Notes: a model not told the origin generated them from the letters alone. Counted from the stretch's first letter, positions 6,870 through 14,961 are shown. The stretch: DNA of 16,812 bases from JAGKXB01 sp964498835 (GCA_964498835.1 CAZCIX010000044.1:1-16812), one strand, 5' to 3'. Numbers and translations: made by a program.

Positions 6870-7523
6870 TTGAAAGATATCAACCAGCTTATTGCCGGCG
6901 TTGAGCGCTTCCAAACCAAATATTTTGGAGAAGAACGCAGCCTTTTCTCACAACTGAGTAAAAGCCAGCAACCGCGTGCTCTCGTGATTTCCTGCTGTGA
7001 CTCTCGAGTCGATCCCGCCATCCTGACTGGCGCTGATCCAGGGGATTTGTTTATCGTGCGCAATGTGGCGAACCTGGTCCCTCCTTATCGCAATGAAGCA
7101 AAAGCGCCAGGGATACGCGCTGCGCTTGAATTTGCCGTAAAAAGCCTGCAAGTGGAGCACATCATCGTACTGGGACATTCTAGCTGTGGCGGTATTCAAG
7201 CCTTGATGAGCGATGAAAGCATTACCAACAAATATTACGAATTCATCGGTGCCTGGGTCAGCATTGCCAAACGCGCACGAGAAAAAGTATTGCGTGAATT
7301 ACCGCAAGCGCTGCCCGCTGTTCAAGCTCGAGCCTGCGAACAAGAGTCTATTTTGGTCTCGCTGGAAAATTTACTGTCTTTTCCATGGATACAAGAACGT
7401 GTCGAACAAAATACACTCATGCTACATGGGTGGTATTTCGATATTGATACAGGTGAATTGCTGGCTTACTCGAATCAAACCAGAACGTTTGATCCGTTGG
7501 TGGCAAAGTCCGTTGCTGATTGA
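6870..7523 (+). CDS. can: beta-class carbonic anhydrase
   Basis: 217 residues, normal for the bacterial beta class. It interconverts carbon dioxide and bicarbonate in the cytoplasm, supplying bicarbonate for carboxylations. The zinc ligands and catalytic dyad are visible: Cys42 and the Asp44-Arg46 pair in SCCDSRVDP, then His103 and Cys106 in LGHSSCGG. RNVANLVPPY is the usual conserved block. The start is TTG at 6870, supported by AGAGG about 6 nt upstream and by the normal N-terminal length; no suitable ATG exists nearby. It lies on the same strand as sodB, 117 bp away, and converges on the SDR gene. The symbol can (also cynT-like) is by family; there are no cyanate genes nearby. Confidence 0.93.
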   Translation: MKDINQLIAGVERFQTKYFGEERSLFSQLSKSQQPRALVISCCDSRVDPAILTGADPGDLFIVRNVANLVPPYRNEAKAPGIRAALEFAVKSLQVEHIIVLGHSSCGGIQALMSDESITNKYYEFIGAWVSIAKRAREKVLRELPQALPAVQARACEQESILVSLENLLSFPWIQERVEQNTLMLHGWYFDIDTGELLAYSNQTRTFDPLVAKSVAD

Positions 7524-7557
7524 ATCCTGCGGGGGTAAACAAAACCCAGCTCATCAC

Positions 7558-7583
7558 ATCGTTGCTTCTGTGGGAACAACGAT
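7558..7583. terminator. possible hairpin between convergent genes
   Basis: ATCGTTG (7558-7564) and CAACGAT (7577-7583) pair perfectly. An inner TTC/GAA extends the stem past one bulged base. It sits between the converging carbonic anhydrase and SDR genes, where a shared terminator is expected. No T tract is present on either strand, so the call is weak. Confidence 0.3.
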
Positions 7584-7593
7584 AATACGTGCA

Positions 7594-8376
7594 CTAGACC
7601 GCAGAAGCGCCACCATCAATCGCCAGAATTTGCCCCGTAATATGCTTACTGGCATCAGACGCAAATAACAACGCCGCACCTTTCAAATCTTCATCATCCC
7701 CCAAACGCTGCAATGGCACACGTTGCGTCAAGTTTTCCATACCTAAACGATCAATCACACCTTGCGTCAATTTAGAAGGAAACAATCCCGGTGCCAGCGC
7801 ATTAACCGTAATGCCATACTCGCCCCACTCAGCAGCTAAAGCACGGGTGAAATTAACCAACGCGCCTTTGGAAGTATTGTAAGCAAGCATTTGCATCGTA
7901 CCCGGCGCATTGCCTAGCAAACCGGCAATCGAGGCCACATTGATAATCTTGCCATAGCGATTGGGGATCATGGATAACTTCCCCACTGCTTGCGATAGTA
8001 GAAAAATACTGCGGATATTCAAATCCATCAATTTGTCCCAAGCGTCTATCGAATATTCTTGCGCAGATGCCATGTACGACGCTCCGGCGTTATTCACCAA
8101 AATATCAATCCGCCCCAAGCGTGCCAAGGCTTCTTGCACCAAAGGCAAAATGGCATTTTCTTGCCGCAAATCCGCTGCAATCGTACTAACTACAATCCCG
8201 CGTTGCTGCAAATCACGCTGTGCCACATCCAAATCGGTTTGCGTACGCGCAACCAACACAATACGCGCGCCCTGCTCGCCTAATGCGATAGCAATTTGCA
8301 AACCCAAACCACGGGAACCACCAGTGATCACAGCAGTTTTATCAGTCAAATCAAATAGTTGTTGTGTGGTGCGCAT
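7594..8376 (-). CDS. short-chain dehydrogenase/reductase (SDR), classical type
   Basis: 260 residues. It is an NAD(P)-dependent oxidoreductase of unknown substrate, cytoplasmic. The Rossmann motif TGGSRGLG is at residues 18-25, NNAGA at 95-99, and the structural Asn120 in DLNIRS. Ser149 (INVASIAG) and Tyr166-x3-Lys170 (YNTSK) form the catalytic set. The Ser-to-Tyr spacing is a few residues longer than in most family members because of an insert around GNAPGTMQML. The C-terminus IDGGASAV is typical of FabG-like and gluconate 5-dehydrogenase-like members. ATG at 8376 is chosen because residues upstream (to a TTG at 8394) have no family similarity; neither start has a clear ribosome site. The Dabb-domain gene lies 40 bp upstream on the same strand, so the two may be co-transcribed. 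Confidence 0.9.
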   Translation of the reverse strand: MRTTQQLFDLTDKTAVITGGSRGLGLQIAIALGEQGARIVLVARTQTDLDVAQRDLQQRGIVVSTIAADLRQENAILPLVQEALARLGRIDILVNNAGASYMASAQEYSIDAWDKLMDLNIRSIFLLSQAVGKLSMIPNRYGKIINVASIAGLLGNAPGTMQMLAYNTSKGALVNFTRALAAEWGEYGITVNALAPGLFPSKLTQGVIDRLGMENLTQRVPLQRLGDDEDLKGAALLFASDASKHITGQILAIDGGASAV

Positions 8377-8400
8377 AGTAAGTAAGTAAATCAATCAATA
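8377..8400 (-). repeat. short tetranucleotide repeats in the SDR leader
   Basis: Plus-strand AGTA units and AATC/AATA units stand side by side immediately upstream of the SDR start, where a ribosome site would be expected. There are only about three units of each, too few to claim phase variation. Confidence 0.3.
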
Positions 8401-8416
8401 ATTTTGTCGCGTATTT

Positions 8417-8731
8417 CTAAAAGACATAATCCATACACTGCCGATCTTCCCGCACAGCCGTGATGAATGGCTTCAACGCCTGGTGCTGTGGATGATCCTG
8501 ATATGCATCCAATGCGGCTTTATCAGCAAATACCGAATACAGCACCACATCAAACGTGGCTTCCAAACCTACTTGGTGACTGCTAGATGCCAACGCGGTT
8601 TCAAATGCCAATATGCCTGGCACGATATTGGCGCAGGCGTCGAGCAGGGTTTTCATTTTTAAGGCGTTGCTGGCTTTGTCAGCGCCTTCTGCATGCTCTT
8701 TTAATTTCCACATGACGATGTGTTTGATCAT
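8417..8731 (-). CDS. Dabb-domain (stress-responsive alpha/beta barrel) protein
   Basis: 104 residues. The opening MIKHIVMWKLKEHAEG is the family's first strand with its conserved histidine and tryptophan. HQVGLEATFDVVLYSVFADKAALDAYQDHPQHQ is split here as the second strand, then the turn and helix, with the typical Y-x-x-H-P-x-H-x motif near residues 76-83. Members are dimeric ferredoxin-like barrels; in most bacterial cases the substrate is unknown. The ATG at 8731 has AAAAGGG upstream at suitable spacing, so the longer frame to 8776 is rejected. It lies upstream of the SDR gene on the same strand. Confidence 0.87.
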   Translation of the reverse strand: MIKHIVMWKLKEHAEGADKASNALKMKTLLDACANIVPGILAFETALASSSHQVGLEATFDVVLYSVFADKAALDAYQDHPQHQALKPFITAVREDRQCMDYVF

Positions 8732-8920
8732 TGTTATTACCCTTTTGTTTGATCTATTTATTGATCGATTATTCAAAAATTCAAAACGCGGGCAATTTTA
8801 CCTATGTCTGTAAAATGGGGGGATAGATAAATCCAGACTCGCTATGAATACCCATTGCTTCCACAAATATAGACGGTAATACTGAGAAATTTAAAGCTGG
8901 CTGGAAGGGTAAACTCAAAA
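8732..8920. other. intergenic region upstream of Dabb gene and selO repeat
   Basis: This gap separates the divergent Dabb and selO genes. I see no gene in it. It holds short AT-rich palindromic text near 8750-8770 that may belong to the Dabb-gene promoter, but no hexamer pair is convincing. Confidence 0.5.
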
Positions 8921-9016
8921 CCGTCGTCCCCGAATGCTTTAGTCGGGGACCCAGTGTCTTTTAGTAGCAAACAACGAAAGACACTGGATTCCCGCCTAAA
9001 CCCGCGGGAACGACGG
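8921..9016. repeat. 96-bp palindromic dispersed repeat, copy A
   Basis: The element starts CCGTCGTCCCCG and ends GCGGGAACGACGG, so its two ends are inverted repeats. Each end also folds on itself (CCCCGA..TCGGGG and CCCGCC..GCGGG-like arms). Inner arms CCAGTGTCTTT and AAAGACACTGG (8951-8961 and 8987-8997 approximately) pair perfectly around a central loop. The result is a cloverleaf-like foldback. A related element lies at 11694-11777 and a half copy at 16088-16121. It resembles the dispersed TTCCCGC..GCGGGAA repeats known in Neisseria and other proteobacteria; membership of a named family is not established. Confidence 0.8.
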
Positions 9017-9088
9017 AAATTAATTAAAACAGGAATCAAACGCGTGGCCAATAAAGAAATCGCAAAAATAACTAACCGTTTATCACAT

Positions 9089-10567
9089 ATGGATGAGATG
9101 ATTTTTGATCATTCATTTGCCACCTTACCGCCGCAATTCTTCACCCGCGTGGTGCCAACACCCATGCCTGCGCCTTATTTGGTCGCAAGCAGTCCATCCG
9201 CTGCTGCCATGATAGGCATAGATCACGCGGCATTTTCTGATGACGATTTCATCGCCAGCTTTGTTGGCAATCACATTCCTGCTAAAGCGCAACCACTGGC
9301 AGCAGTTTATTCCGGTCATCAATTTGGTGTCTGGGCAGGTCAATTAGGCGACGGCCGTGCAATATTGCTAGGTGATGTTGCCAGCAAGGATGGAGTACGG
9401 ATGGAATTGCAATTGAAAGGCGCAGGTCGCACGCCCTATTCCCGCATGGGAGATGGCCGAGCGGTATTGCGTTCATCAATTCGAGAATTTCTCTGCTCGG
9501 AAGCCATAGCTGCGCTAGGCATTCCTACTTCACGTGCTTTATGCATCATGGGCTCTGACTTGCCCGTCATGCGTGAAACAGTGGAAAGCGCAGCGGTTGT
9601 CACCCGCATGGCACCCAGCTTTATCCGCTTTGGCTCATTTGAGCATTGGGCGCATAACACACATAACAATCATCAATCCGCATTACAAACCTTGTCAGAT
9701 TATGTGATCGACCAGTTTTATCCCGCCCTGCGCGATGCGCCCCAACCTTATGTCGCTTTGTTAAGGGAAGTCACACGCCGCACGGCGCACCTGGTTGCGC
9801 AATGGCAGGCGGTGGGTTTTATGCATGGCGTGTTGAACACCGACAATATGTCGATTCTAGGACTGACGCTGGATTACGGCCCGTTTGGTTTCATGGAAGC
9901 ATTCGACCCGCATCACATTTGCAATCACAGTGACCAACAAGGACGCTACGCCTATCACATGCAGCCACAAATCGGATATTGGAATTGTTACGCCCTCGGC
10001 CAAGCGTTACTGCCATTGATAGGCGATGTAGAGGAAATGCAAGCTGCGCTGGCACTTTATCCGATTGAATACGAAAACAAAATGGATACCCTATGGCATG
10101 CCAAATTGGGCTTGACGACGCAATTGCCGGATGACGATCAGCTGATTGCCAACATGTTTGGCATGATGCAAAGTAATCGGGTTGATTTCACGCAGTTTTT
10201 CCGGCGCTTAAGTCAGGTACAAACTTCTAATGTAGACAACAATAACAGCGATACAGCTTTACGTGATTCGATGTTGGATAGAGCTGCTTTCGACAGCTGG
10301 GCAGCGCAATATCGGCAACGTTTACAACAAGAAAACAGCGTCGATAAGGCACGCAAACAAGCCATGGATCGCGTCAACCCCAAATATGTATTGCGTAACT
10401 ATTTGGCACAAATTGCGATAGAAAAAGCGCAAAACAAGGATTTTTCAGAAATTGAAACCTTGTTGAATATTCTTTCCCGCCCATATGATGAGCAGCCGGA
10501 AGCCGAACAATACGCCGCACTGCCACCAGATTGGGCAAGTCACCTGGAAGTCAGTTGTTCCTCATAA
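9089..10567 (+). CDS. selO: SelO/YdiU protein adenylyltransferase (pseudokinase fold)
   Basis: 492 residues, close to E. coli SelO (478). The family transfers AMP from ATP to Ser/Thr/Tyr of target proteins, with links to redox homeostasis. Visible motifs are YSGHQFGVWAGQLGDGRA (about 73-90), ELQLKGAGRTPYSR with the nucleotide-binding lysine (about 106-118), SIREFLCSEA, the catalytic-loop-like MHGVLNTDNMS (about 245-255), and the metal-binding DYGPFGFMEAFDP (about 262). The protein ends SCSS, so a cysteine occupies the antepenultimate position where selenocysteine occurs in animal SelO. An open frame continues upstream to a GTG at 8954, but it lies within the palindromic repeat and is not credible. 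ATG 9089 (or 9098) gives the family-like opening MIFDHSFATLPPQFF. msrB follows 46 bp later. Confidence 0.94.
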   Translation: MDEMIFDHSFATLPPQFFTRVVPTPMPAPYLVASSPSAAAMIGIDHAAFSDDDFIASFVGNHIPAKAQPLAAVYSGHQFGVWAGQLGDGRAILLGDVASKDGVRMELQLKGAGRTPYSRMGDGRAVLRSSIREFLCSEAIAALGIPTSRALCIMGSDLPVMRETVESAAVVTRMAPSFIRFGSFEHWAHNTHNNHQSALQTLSDYVIDQFYPALRDAPQPYVALLREVTRRTAHLVAQWQAVGFMHGVLNTDNMSILGLTLDYGPFGFMEAFDPHHICNHSDQQGRYAYHMQPQIGYWNCYALGQALLPLIGDVEEMQAALALYPIEYENKMDTLWHAKLGLTTQLPDDDQLIANMFGMMQSNRVDFTQFFRRLSQVQTSNVDNNNSDTALRDSMLDRAAFDSWAAQYRQRLQQENSVDKARKQAMDRVNPKYVLRNYLAQIAIEKAQNKDFSEIETLLNILSRPYDEQPEAEQYAALPPDWASHLEVSCSS

Positions 10568-10613
10568 ACATGTTCATACCCCCATCCCTTCATACCGTTA
10601 AAAAGGAAATACG

Positions 10614-11012
10614 ATGAGCAAACGCAAAATCATCAAAAGCGATCAAGAATGGCGCGCCAGCCTGACGCCTATGGAATACGAAGTCACACGTCATGCCGCG
10701 ACCGAACCAGCTTTTAGCGGACGTTATTGGGATCATCATGAGCACGGCATTTATACCTGCGTATGTTGCGGCACCCCGCTGTTTGCATCCGATGCCAAAT
10801 TCAATTCCGGCTGCGGCTGGCCCAGCTATTTCACCGCGCTCGATCCCGACGCCATCATCATGCAAACGGACCGCAGTCATGGCATGATGCGCACTGAAAT
10901 TATTTGCAAGATTTGCGATGCGCACTTGGGGCATGTGTTTCCTGATGGTCCACCACCCACTGGATTACGCTATTGCATCAACTCAGCATCCTTACATTTC
11001 ACTCCGAAATAA
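10614..11012 (+). CDS. msrB: peptide-methionine (R)-S-oxide reductase
   Basis: 132 residues. It reduces methionine-R-sulfoxide in proteins, using thioredoxin to recycle. The structural zinc site is Cys49/Cys52 (CVCC) and Cys98/Cys101 (CKIC). The catalytic cysteine is Cys121 in RYCINSASLHF. Cys67 in GCGWPSY is a candidate recycling cysteine. His104, His107 and Phe109 (HLGHVF) belong to the active-site block. There is no signal peptide, so it is cytoplasmic. The ATG follows AAAAAGGAAATACG, a good ribosome site. It sits between selO and yciB with short gaps (46 and 18 bp), so co-transcription is likely. Confidence 0.96.
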   Translation: MSKRKIIKSDQEWRASLTPMEYEVTRHAATEPAFSGRYWDHHEHGIYTCVCCGTPLFASDAKFNSGCGWPSYFTALDPDAIIMQTDRSHGMMRTEIICKICDAHLGHVFPDGPPPTGLRYCINSASLHFTPK

Positions 11013-11030
11013 AGAAAGTACAAAACCAAC

Positions 11031-11651
11031 ATGAAATTTTTATTCGACCTTTTCCCCGTCATCCTCTTTTTTGGCATGTTCAAATGGAGCGAAGGCCACC
11101 CAGACGCTGCCCAAGCATTTGCCAACGACTACCTGTCCAGCTTTGTATCCGGCGGTGTTGTAAGCGCAACGCAAGCGCCCATCTTGCTGGCAACAGCCGT
11201 CACCATCATCGCCAACATCGGGCAAATCGCGTATTTGCTGATCAAGGGTAAAAAAGTCGACGCCCCACTCTGGATGTCGCTCATCATCGTCGGCTTGTTT
11301 GGCGGTGCCACCATTTATTTCCACAATGAAGCATTCATCAAATGGAAACCAAGCATTCTGTACTGGTGTTTTGCGGCAGCGTTGTTCGTCAGCCAAACCG
11401 TATTTAAAAAGAACCTCATCCGCAAGATGATGGAGCAACAAGTCAGCTTGCCCGAAACAGCCTGGCAACAACTTAATTGGGCCTGGGTGCTGTTCTTTGC
11501 CGCGATGGGGATTGTGAATTTGTACGTGGCATTTAATTTTTCTACCGCGGCCTGGGTCAACTTTAAGTTGTTTGGCTTTATGGGATTGATGCTGGTATTT
11601 ATCATCGCCCAAAGCGTTTTCTTGGCTAAACATATTAAGACCAAGCCTTGA
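11031..11651 (+). CDS. yciB: YciB/IspZ-family inner-membrane septation protein A
   Basis: 206 residues. It is a polytopic inner-membrane protein; E. coli YciB interacts with cell-elongation and division proteins, and Shigella IspZ is needed for septation. The opening MKFLFDLFPVILFFGMFK is the family signature. Six hydrophobic segments are visible, at roughly residues 2-18, 46-68, 80-97, 106-122, 143-165 and 176-197. It is somewhat longer than E. coli YciB (179). The ribosome site is weak (AAAG), as may be expected when translation continues from msrB 18 bp upstream. After the stop, a palindromic repeat separates it from bolA. Confidence 0.93.
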   Translation: MKFLFDLFPVILFFGMFKWSEGHPDAAQAFANDYLSSFVSGGVVSATQAPILLATAVTIIANIGQIAYLLIKGKKVDAPLWMSLIIVGLFGGATIYFHNEAFIKWKPSILYWCFAAALFVSQTVFKKNLIRKMMEQQVSLPETAWQQLNWAWVLFFAAMGIVNLYVAFNFSTAAWVNFKLFGFMGLMLVFIIAQSVFLAKHIKTKP

Positions 11652-11693
11652 GTAGCTCACTTCTTTCGTCAACTTCACAGCCATAACTCTCCT

Positions 11694-11777
11694 CCGTCGT
11701 TCCCGCAGTTTTAGGCGGGAACCCAGCGACTTTGCCGTTTTAACGCCACTAGATTCCGGCCTACGCGGGAATGACGG
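11694..11777. repeat. 84-bp palindromic dispersed repeat, copy B
   Basis: It starts CCGTCGTTCCCGC and ends GCGGGAATGACGG. The first arm folds as TTCCCGC..GCGGGAA and the last as CCGGCC..CGCGGG, with imperfect pairing, and the inner CCAG/CTAG region is weaker than in copy A. It is the same family as 8921-9016, with a different loop. It lies between yciB and bolA and ends 26 bp before the bolA start. Confidence 0.75.
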
Positions 11778-11803
11778 AAATAAGTGTTTGGCTTAATAAA
11801 ACC

Positions 11804-12085
11804 ATGAACCGTATAGACAGCATCCAAACCCGTTTAAAAAACACCCTTTCCCCCTTGGAATGCGCTTTGGACGATGAATCCGCATTGCACGCCGGCCACC
11901 CAGGTGCAGCTTCAGGAGGCGGACATTACCGTTTACGCCTGGTTTGCCATCAATTTGAAGGGTTGTCACTCGTCGCGCGACATAGGCTAGTGTATGATGC
12001 GGTGCGCGATTTGATGCAAACAGAGATTCATGCTCTTGCCATCGTTGCAATTGCACCTTCCGAAATATCTAAAATTTCGAATTAA
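11804..12085 (+). CDS. bolA: BolA-family protein
   Basis: 93 residues. BolA proteins have a class-II KH-like fold, pair with monothiol glutaredoxins to bind or sense [2Fe-2S] clusters, and in E. coli bind DNA at morphology genes. Visible family features are the IQTRLKNTL first helix, HAGHPGAASGGGHYRLRLVC with the conserved histidine block, FEGLSLVARHRLVYDAV, and EIHALAI near the end. ATG 11804 is chosen; the frame runs back to an ATG at 11771, but that codon is inside the palindromic repeat. No good ribosome site is visible in front of either. Its position between yciB and ppiC suggests it belongs to the same transcription unit. Confidence 0.92.
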   Translation: MNRIDSIQTRLKNTLSPLECALDDESALHAGHPGAASGGGHYRLRLVCHQFEGLSLVARHRLVYDAVRDLMQTEIHALAIVAIAPSEISKISN

Positions 12086-12144
12086 TCCAGATTCATCATC
12101 AATCTTGTTTTTTACTTTTTTTCATTTAAATTAGGGAATACATA

Positions 12145-12921
12145 ATGACCTTAAGACCTGCTCGCTTGCTAGTAACTTTGTTTACCTTAGCTGCATTACC
12201 TGCTTTTGCACAAAACCTTGCAATTGTGAATGGCAAAGCTATTCCCACTTCTCGTACCGAACTGATGGTTAAACAATTGGCAATGCAAGGCCAAAAAGAC
12301 ACCCCGCAATTGCGCAATATGATTAAAGATGAATTAATCAACCGTGAAATCCTGACGCAAGAAGCGGATAAAGAAGGCCTTGGCAATACAAAAGAAGTCA
12401 AAGAGCAACTGGAAATCGCACGACAAGGCCTCGTCATTCGTGCTTTGGTAAACGATTTTTTAAAGAAAAATCCTATCAAAGACACAGAAGTCAAAGCTGA
12501 ATACGACAAATTTAAAGCGCAATCTAGCGATCAAGAATACCGTGCGCGTCATATTTTGGTAGAGACTGAAGAAGAAGCCAGAACCATTATTGGCAAACTC
12601 AAAGCTGGTGAAAAATTCGAGGAATTGGCCAAACAATCCAAAGATCCAGGCTCTGCAGCTAACGGCGGTGATTTGGACTGGGCATCACCTGGCACGTTCG
12701 TTAAACCTTTCTCCGATGCGATGGTTGGATTGAAAAAAGGCGCCCTCACTGAAATTCCAGTGAAAACACAATTTGGTTTCCACGTCATCAAACTTGAAGA
12801 CACACGTCCAGCGAAGATTCCAACTTTAGATGAAGTCAAACAACAAATTACTGAGTTATTGCAACAGAAAAAGCTGCAAGCTTTCCAAGAAGGTTTGCGT
12901 AAAAAAGCAAAAGTTCAATAA
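12145..12921 (+). CDS. periplasmic peptidyl-prolyl cis-trans isomerase, PpiC/parvulin type
   Basis: 258 residues. Residues 1-22 are a signal peptide ending AFA before Gln23. An N-terminal helical chaperone-like segment (about 23-130) follows. The parvulin domain (about 131-224) contains YRARHILVETEEEA, FEELAKQSKDPGSAANGGDLDW, FSDAMVGLKKG and TQFGFHVIKLED, the standard parvulin motifs. A basic helical C-terminus ends the protein. It should assist folding of exported and outer-membrane proteins in the periplasm, as PrsA/SurA-like proteins do. AGGGAA lies 7 nt before the ATG. It is the last gene of the selO-to-ppiC series and is followed by an intrinsic terminator. Confidence 0.93.
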   Translation: MTLRPARLLVTLFTLAALPAFAQNLAIVNGKAIPTSRTELMVKQLAMQGQKDTPQLRNMIKDELINREILTQEADKEGLGNTKEVKEQLEIARQGLVIRALVNDFLKKNPIKDTEVKAEYDKFKAQSSDQEYRARHILVETEEEARTIIGKLKAGEKFEELAKQSKDPGSAANGGDLDWASPGTFVKPFSDAMVGLKKGALTEIPVKTQFGFHVIKLEDTRPAKIPTLDEVKQQITELLQQKKLQAFQEGLRKKAKVQ

Positions 12922-12948
12922 TTTGCACAAAGTTACATAAAAAATTTA

Positions 12949-12985
12949 AAAACGGCGACTTAATCAAATTAAGCCGCCGTTTTTT
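12949..12985 (+). terminator. intrinsic terminator after ppiC-type gene
   Basis: AAAACGGCG (12949-12957) pairs with CGCCGTTTT (12975-12983), and CTTAAT (12959-12964) with ATTAAG (12968-12973), with one mismatch between the two stem parts and a CAA loop. A T run follows. Because the left arm begins with A residues, it may also stop the convergent ABC-transporter transcript. Confidence 0.9.
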
Positions 12986-13007
12986 ATACATGAATATTTT
13001 TAGAAAT

Positions 13008-14819
13008 TTACAAAGAATCTAAACGCCACTTTCCCTGCCCTAAAATTTCTAACTCCTGCGTATGGAAATTCAACAAACTGCTCCGATGTCCCACACTGAT
13101 TAACACAGCATCTGGCAATGATGAACGCAGTAATTGATACATTGCGTGCTCCAAACCTTCATCCATCGCAGAACTGGCTTCATCCAAAAACACGACCTGA
13201 GGTTGCTGCAATAACACACGGCCCATCGCCAAACGTTGCTGCTCACCCAGGGACAATATGCGTGTCCAATCATTCTCCTCATCCAAACGCGCTATCAAAT
13301 GACTCAAATGGCATTGTTTTAAGATTTCAATCACTTGATCGTTTGTTGCGTTTATTTCATCGAGCATCGCAGGGTAATACAAAGCAGCGCGCAACGAGCC
13401 CAATGGCAAATAAGGTTTTTGCGGCAAAAACAGGGAAGTTCTACTCTCCTGATAACGCACCTTGCCATCAACATAGGGCCATAAACCAGCAATCGCACGT
13501 AGCAACGTAGTTTTGCCTACACCCGACACGCCACGTATCAAAAGGGAAGCCGCGATTGGCAACGTGATGGTCAAATCCTGTACCAACACCACATTGTCTG
13601 GCCGGGTAACGGTTAAATCTTGTACGGCGAAGGCTTCCTGATTGGAATTTCGCTCATGTACATATTCTATTTGGGCACCATTTAGCTTTTCTGTTGCATC
13701 GATCAAATCCAAAAAACCCGTCAAACGATTCACCACTGCGCGATAGCCAGCAAAATCATCGTACGATGTTCGGAAGAAAGACAAGGCATCTTGTACATGA
13801 CCAAACGATTGTGCTGTTTGCATCATGTCACCCAAGGTGATTTGCTTATTCAACAAACGCGGCGCTTGCACAATAAATGGAAAAACCACCGCCGCTTGGC
13901 TGACAACCAAATTTAACCCCTGGAACTTTAACGAACGAGAAACGATGTCCCACATGTTGTTAATCACACTGCCGAAGCGTTTCAGCAAATTGTTACGTTC
14001 AACCACTTCGCCACGGAAAAAGGCAATGCTTTCACCATATTCCCGCAAACGGATCAAGGCATAACGGAAATCCGCGCTAAATCTTTCGCTCAAAAAACTT
14101 AAATTGATCAATGGTCGACCTACTTTAATCGCGAAAACCGTCGCTGTGATGACATAGATGTAAACAAGAAAAATCATCGCACGCGGAATTTCCACACCCA
14201 ACAATGACAAAGCGCCGGACAACCCCCACAAGATGATGCTGAACGCAAACAAAGACACCACAGCATCCAACAATCCCATGGAAAGCGTCAATGAGCTGGT
14301 AACAAACGCCGTCACATCTTGCTGAATACGTTGATCCGGATTATCAGCATCTTCAGGCAAATATTGGCTGCGGTAATACACTTGCTTGCCCAACCAACGA
14401 TCAATCAGATTGTTACTTAACCAAACACGCCAATCGATCAAAAAAGCCTGGCGTACGTAATAATTCAACAATGCTCTTGCCACATGTATCGTGGCCAAAA
14501 TACTAAAAATCATCAGCATGAACCAGAATGCCTTGGCATCTAATTTTTGCATGGCGCTATAAAAACCGTTGTACCAAAACGAAAAAAGCACGTTCATCCG
14601 CACTGAAAACAACGTCAGAAAAATAATGAATGCCAATCCAATTAACGGTTTTTTACTGCGTGCAGGATCAAAATAAGACCAGGTCAAGCGACGAAACTGC
14701 CTGCCCCATTCTGTAAAACGCCCGACCAACACGACCGCAATACTCAAACCGATCACACTGACTACAAACGCTTGTCCCAACCAAATCAAGCTCGCCAATA
14801 ACTCGTGACTCCAATCCAT
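13008..14819 (-). CDS. ABC transporter, fused membrane and ATPase domains (YddA/SbmA-like)
   Basis: 603 residues. The N-terminal half is an SbmA/BacA-like membrane domain with about six helices, including residues about 8-32, 60-77, 98-115 and 180-240. The conserved EERFSADFRY-type segment appears as FLSERFSADFRYALIRLRE, followed by ESIAFFRGE. The C-terminal half is an ATPase: Walker A GVSGVGKT (about 429-436), signature LSLGEQQRL (about 522), Walker B VVFLDEASS (about 540) and the switch histidine in VGHRS (about 575). This arrangement matches the YddA/ABCD-like group, half-transporters that work as dimers. The substrate is unknown; peptides, lipids or cobalamin-like compounds are reported for relatives. 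AAAGG lies upstream of the ATG. It is divergent from sbp across 221 bp. Confidence 0.93.
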   Translation of the reverse strand: MDWSHELLASLIWLGQAFVVSVIGLSIAVVLVGRFTEWGRQFRRLTWSYFDPARSKKPLIGLAFIIFLTLFSVRMNVLFSFWYNGFYSAMQKLDAKAFWFMLMIFSILATIHVARALLNYYVRQAFLIDWRVWLSNNLIDRWLGKQVYYRSQYLPEDADNPDQRIQQDVTAFVTSSLTLSMGLLDAVVSLFAFSIILWGLSGALSLLGVEIPRAMIFLVYIYVITATVFAIKVGRPLINLSFLSERFSADFRYALIRLREYGESIAFFRGEVVERNNLLKRFGSVINNMWDIVSRSLKFQGLNLVVSQAAVVFPFIVQAPRLLNKQITLGDMMQTAQSFGHVQDALSFFRTSYDDFAGYRAVVNRLTGFLDLIDATEKLNGAQIEYVHERNSNQEAFAVQDLTVTRPDNVVLVQDLTITLPIAASLLIRGVSGVGKTTLLRAIAGLWPYVDGKVRYQESRTSLFLPQKPYLPLGSLRAALYYPAMLDEINATNDQVIEILKQCHLSHLIARLDEENDWTRILSLGEQQRLAMGRVLLQQPQVVFLDEASSAMDEGLEHAMYQLLRSSLPDAVLISVGHRSSLLNFHTQELEILGQGKWRLDSL

Positions 14820-14941
14820 CTTGATACCTTTCTATCAAAAATTTTGCGGCAATTTTACGCTAGAACCACACCAGCACATGCACATAGACATGCAAATCAA
14901 ACTGATTAACCCACACCATATATAACAAAAACACATATTAA

Positions 14942-14961
14942 AAAACGAAATCATTCGTTTT
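14942..14961. promoter_or_regulatory. operator-like dyad upstream of sbp
   Basis: AAAACGAA and TTCGTTTT form a perfect 8-bp inverted repeat around ATCA, in the divergent gap between the ABC transporter and sbp, 79 bp before the sbp start. There is no T tract and it does not follow a gene, so a binding site is more likely than a terminator. A sulfur-responsive regulator such as a CysB-type protein is a possible binder, but the site is not recognisably a CysB consensus. Confidence 0.4.

Noticed and set aside
8377..8400. Phase-variable tetranucleotide tract controlling the SDR gene
   Set aside because: Only about three units of each type; known phase-variable tracts are much longer.
8732..8776. 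Extended N-terminus for the Dabb-domain protein
   Set aside because: The extra residues are low complexity and the family start plus ribosome site point to ATG 8731.
11040..11684. Long minus-strand frame opposite yciB
   Set aside because: It mirrors yciB, lacks a recognisable protein family, and yciB is clearly the real gene.
11771..11803. Extended start for BolA at ATG 11771
   Set aside because: The codon lies inside palindromic repeat copy B and the added residues have no BolA similarity.
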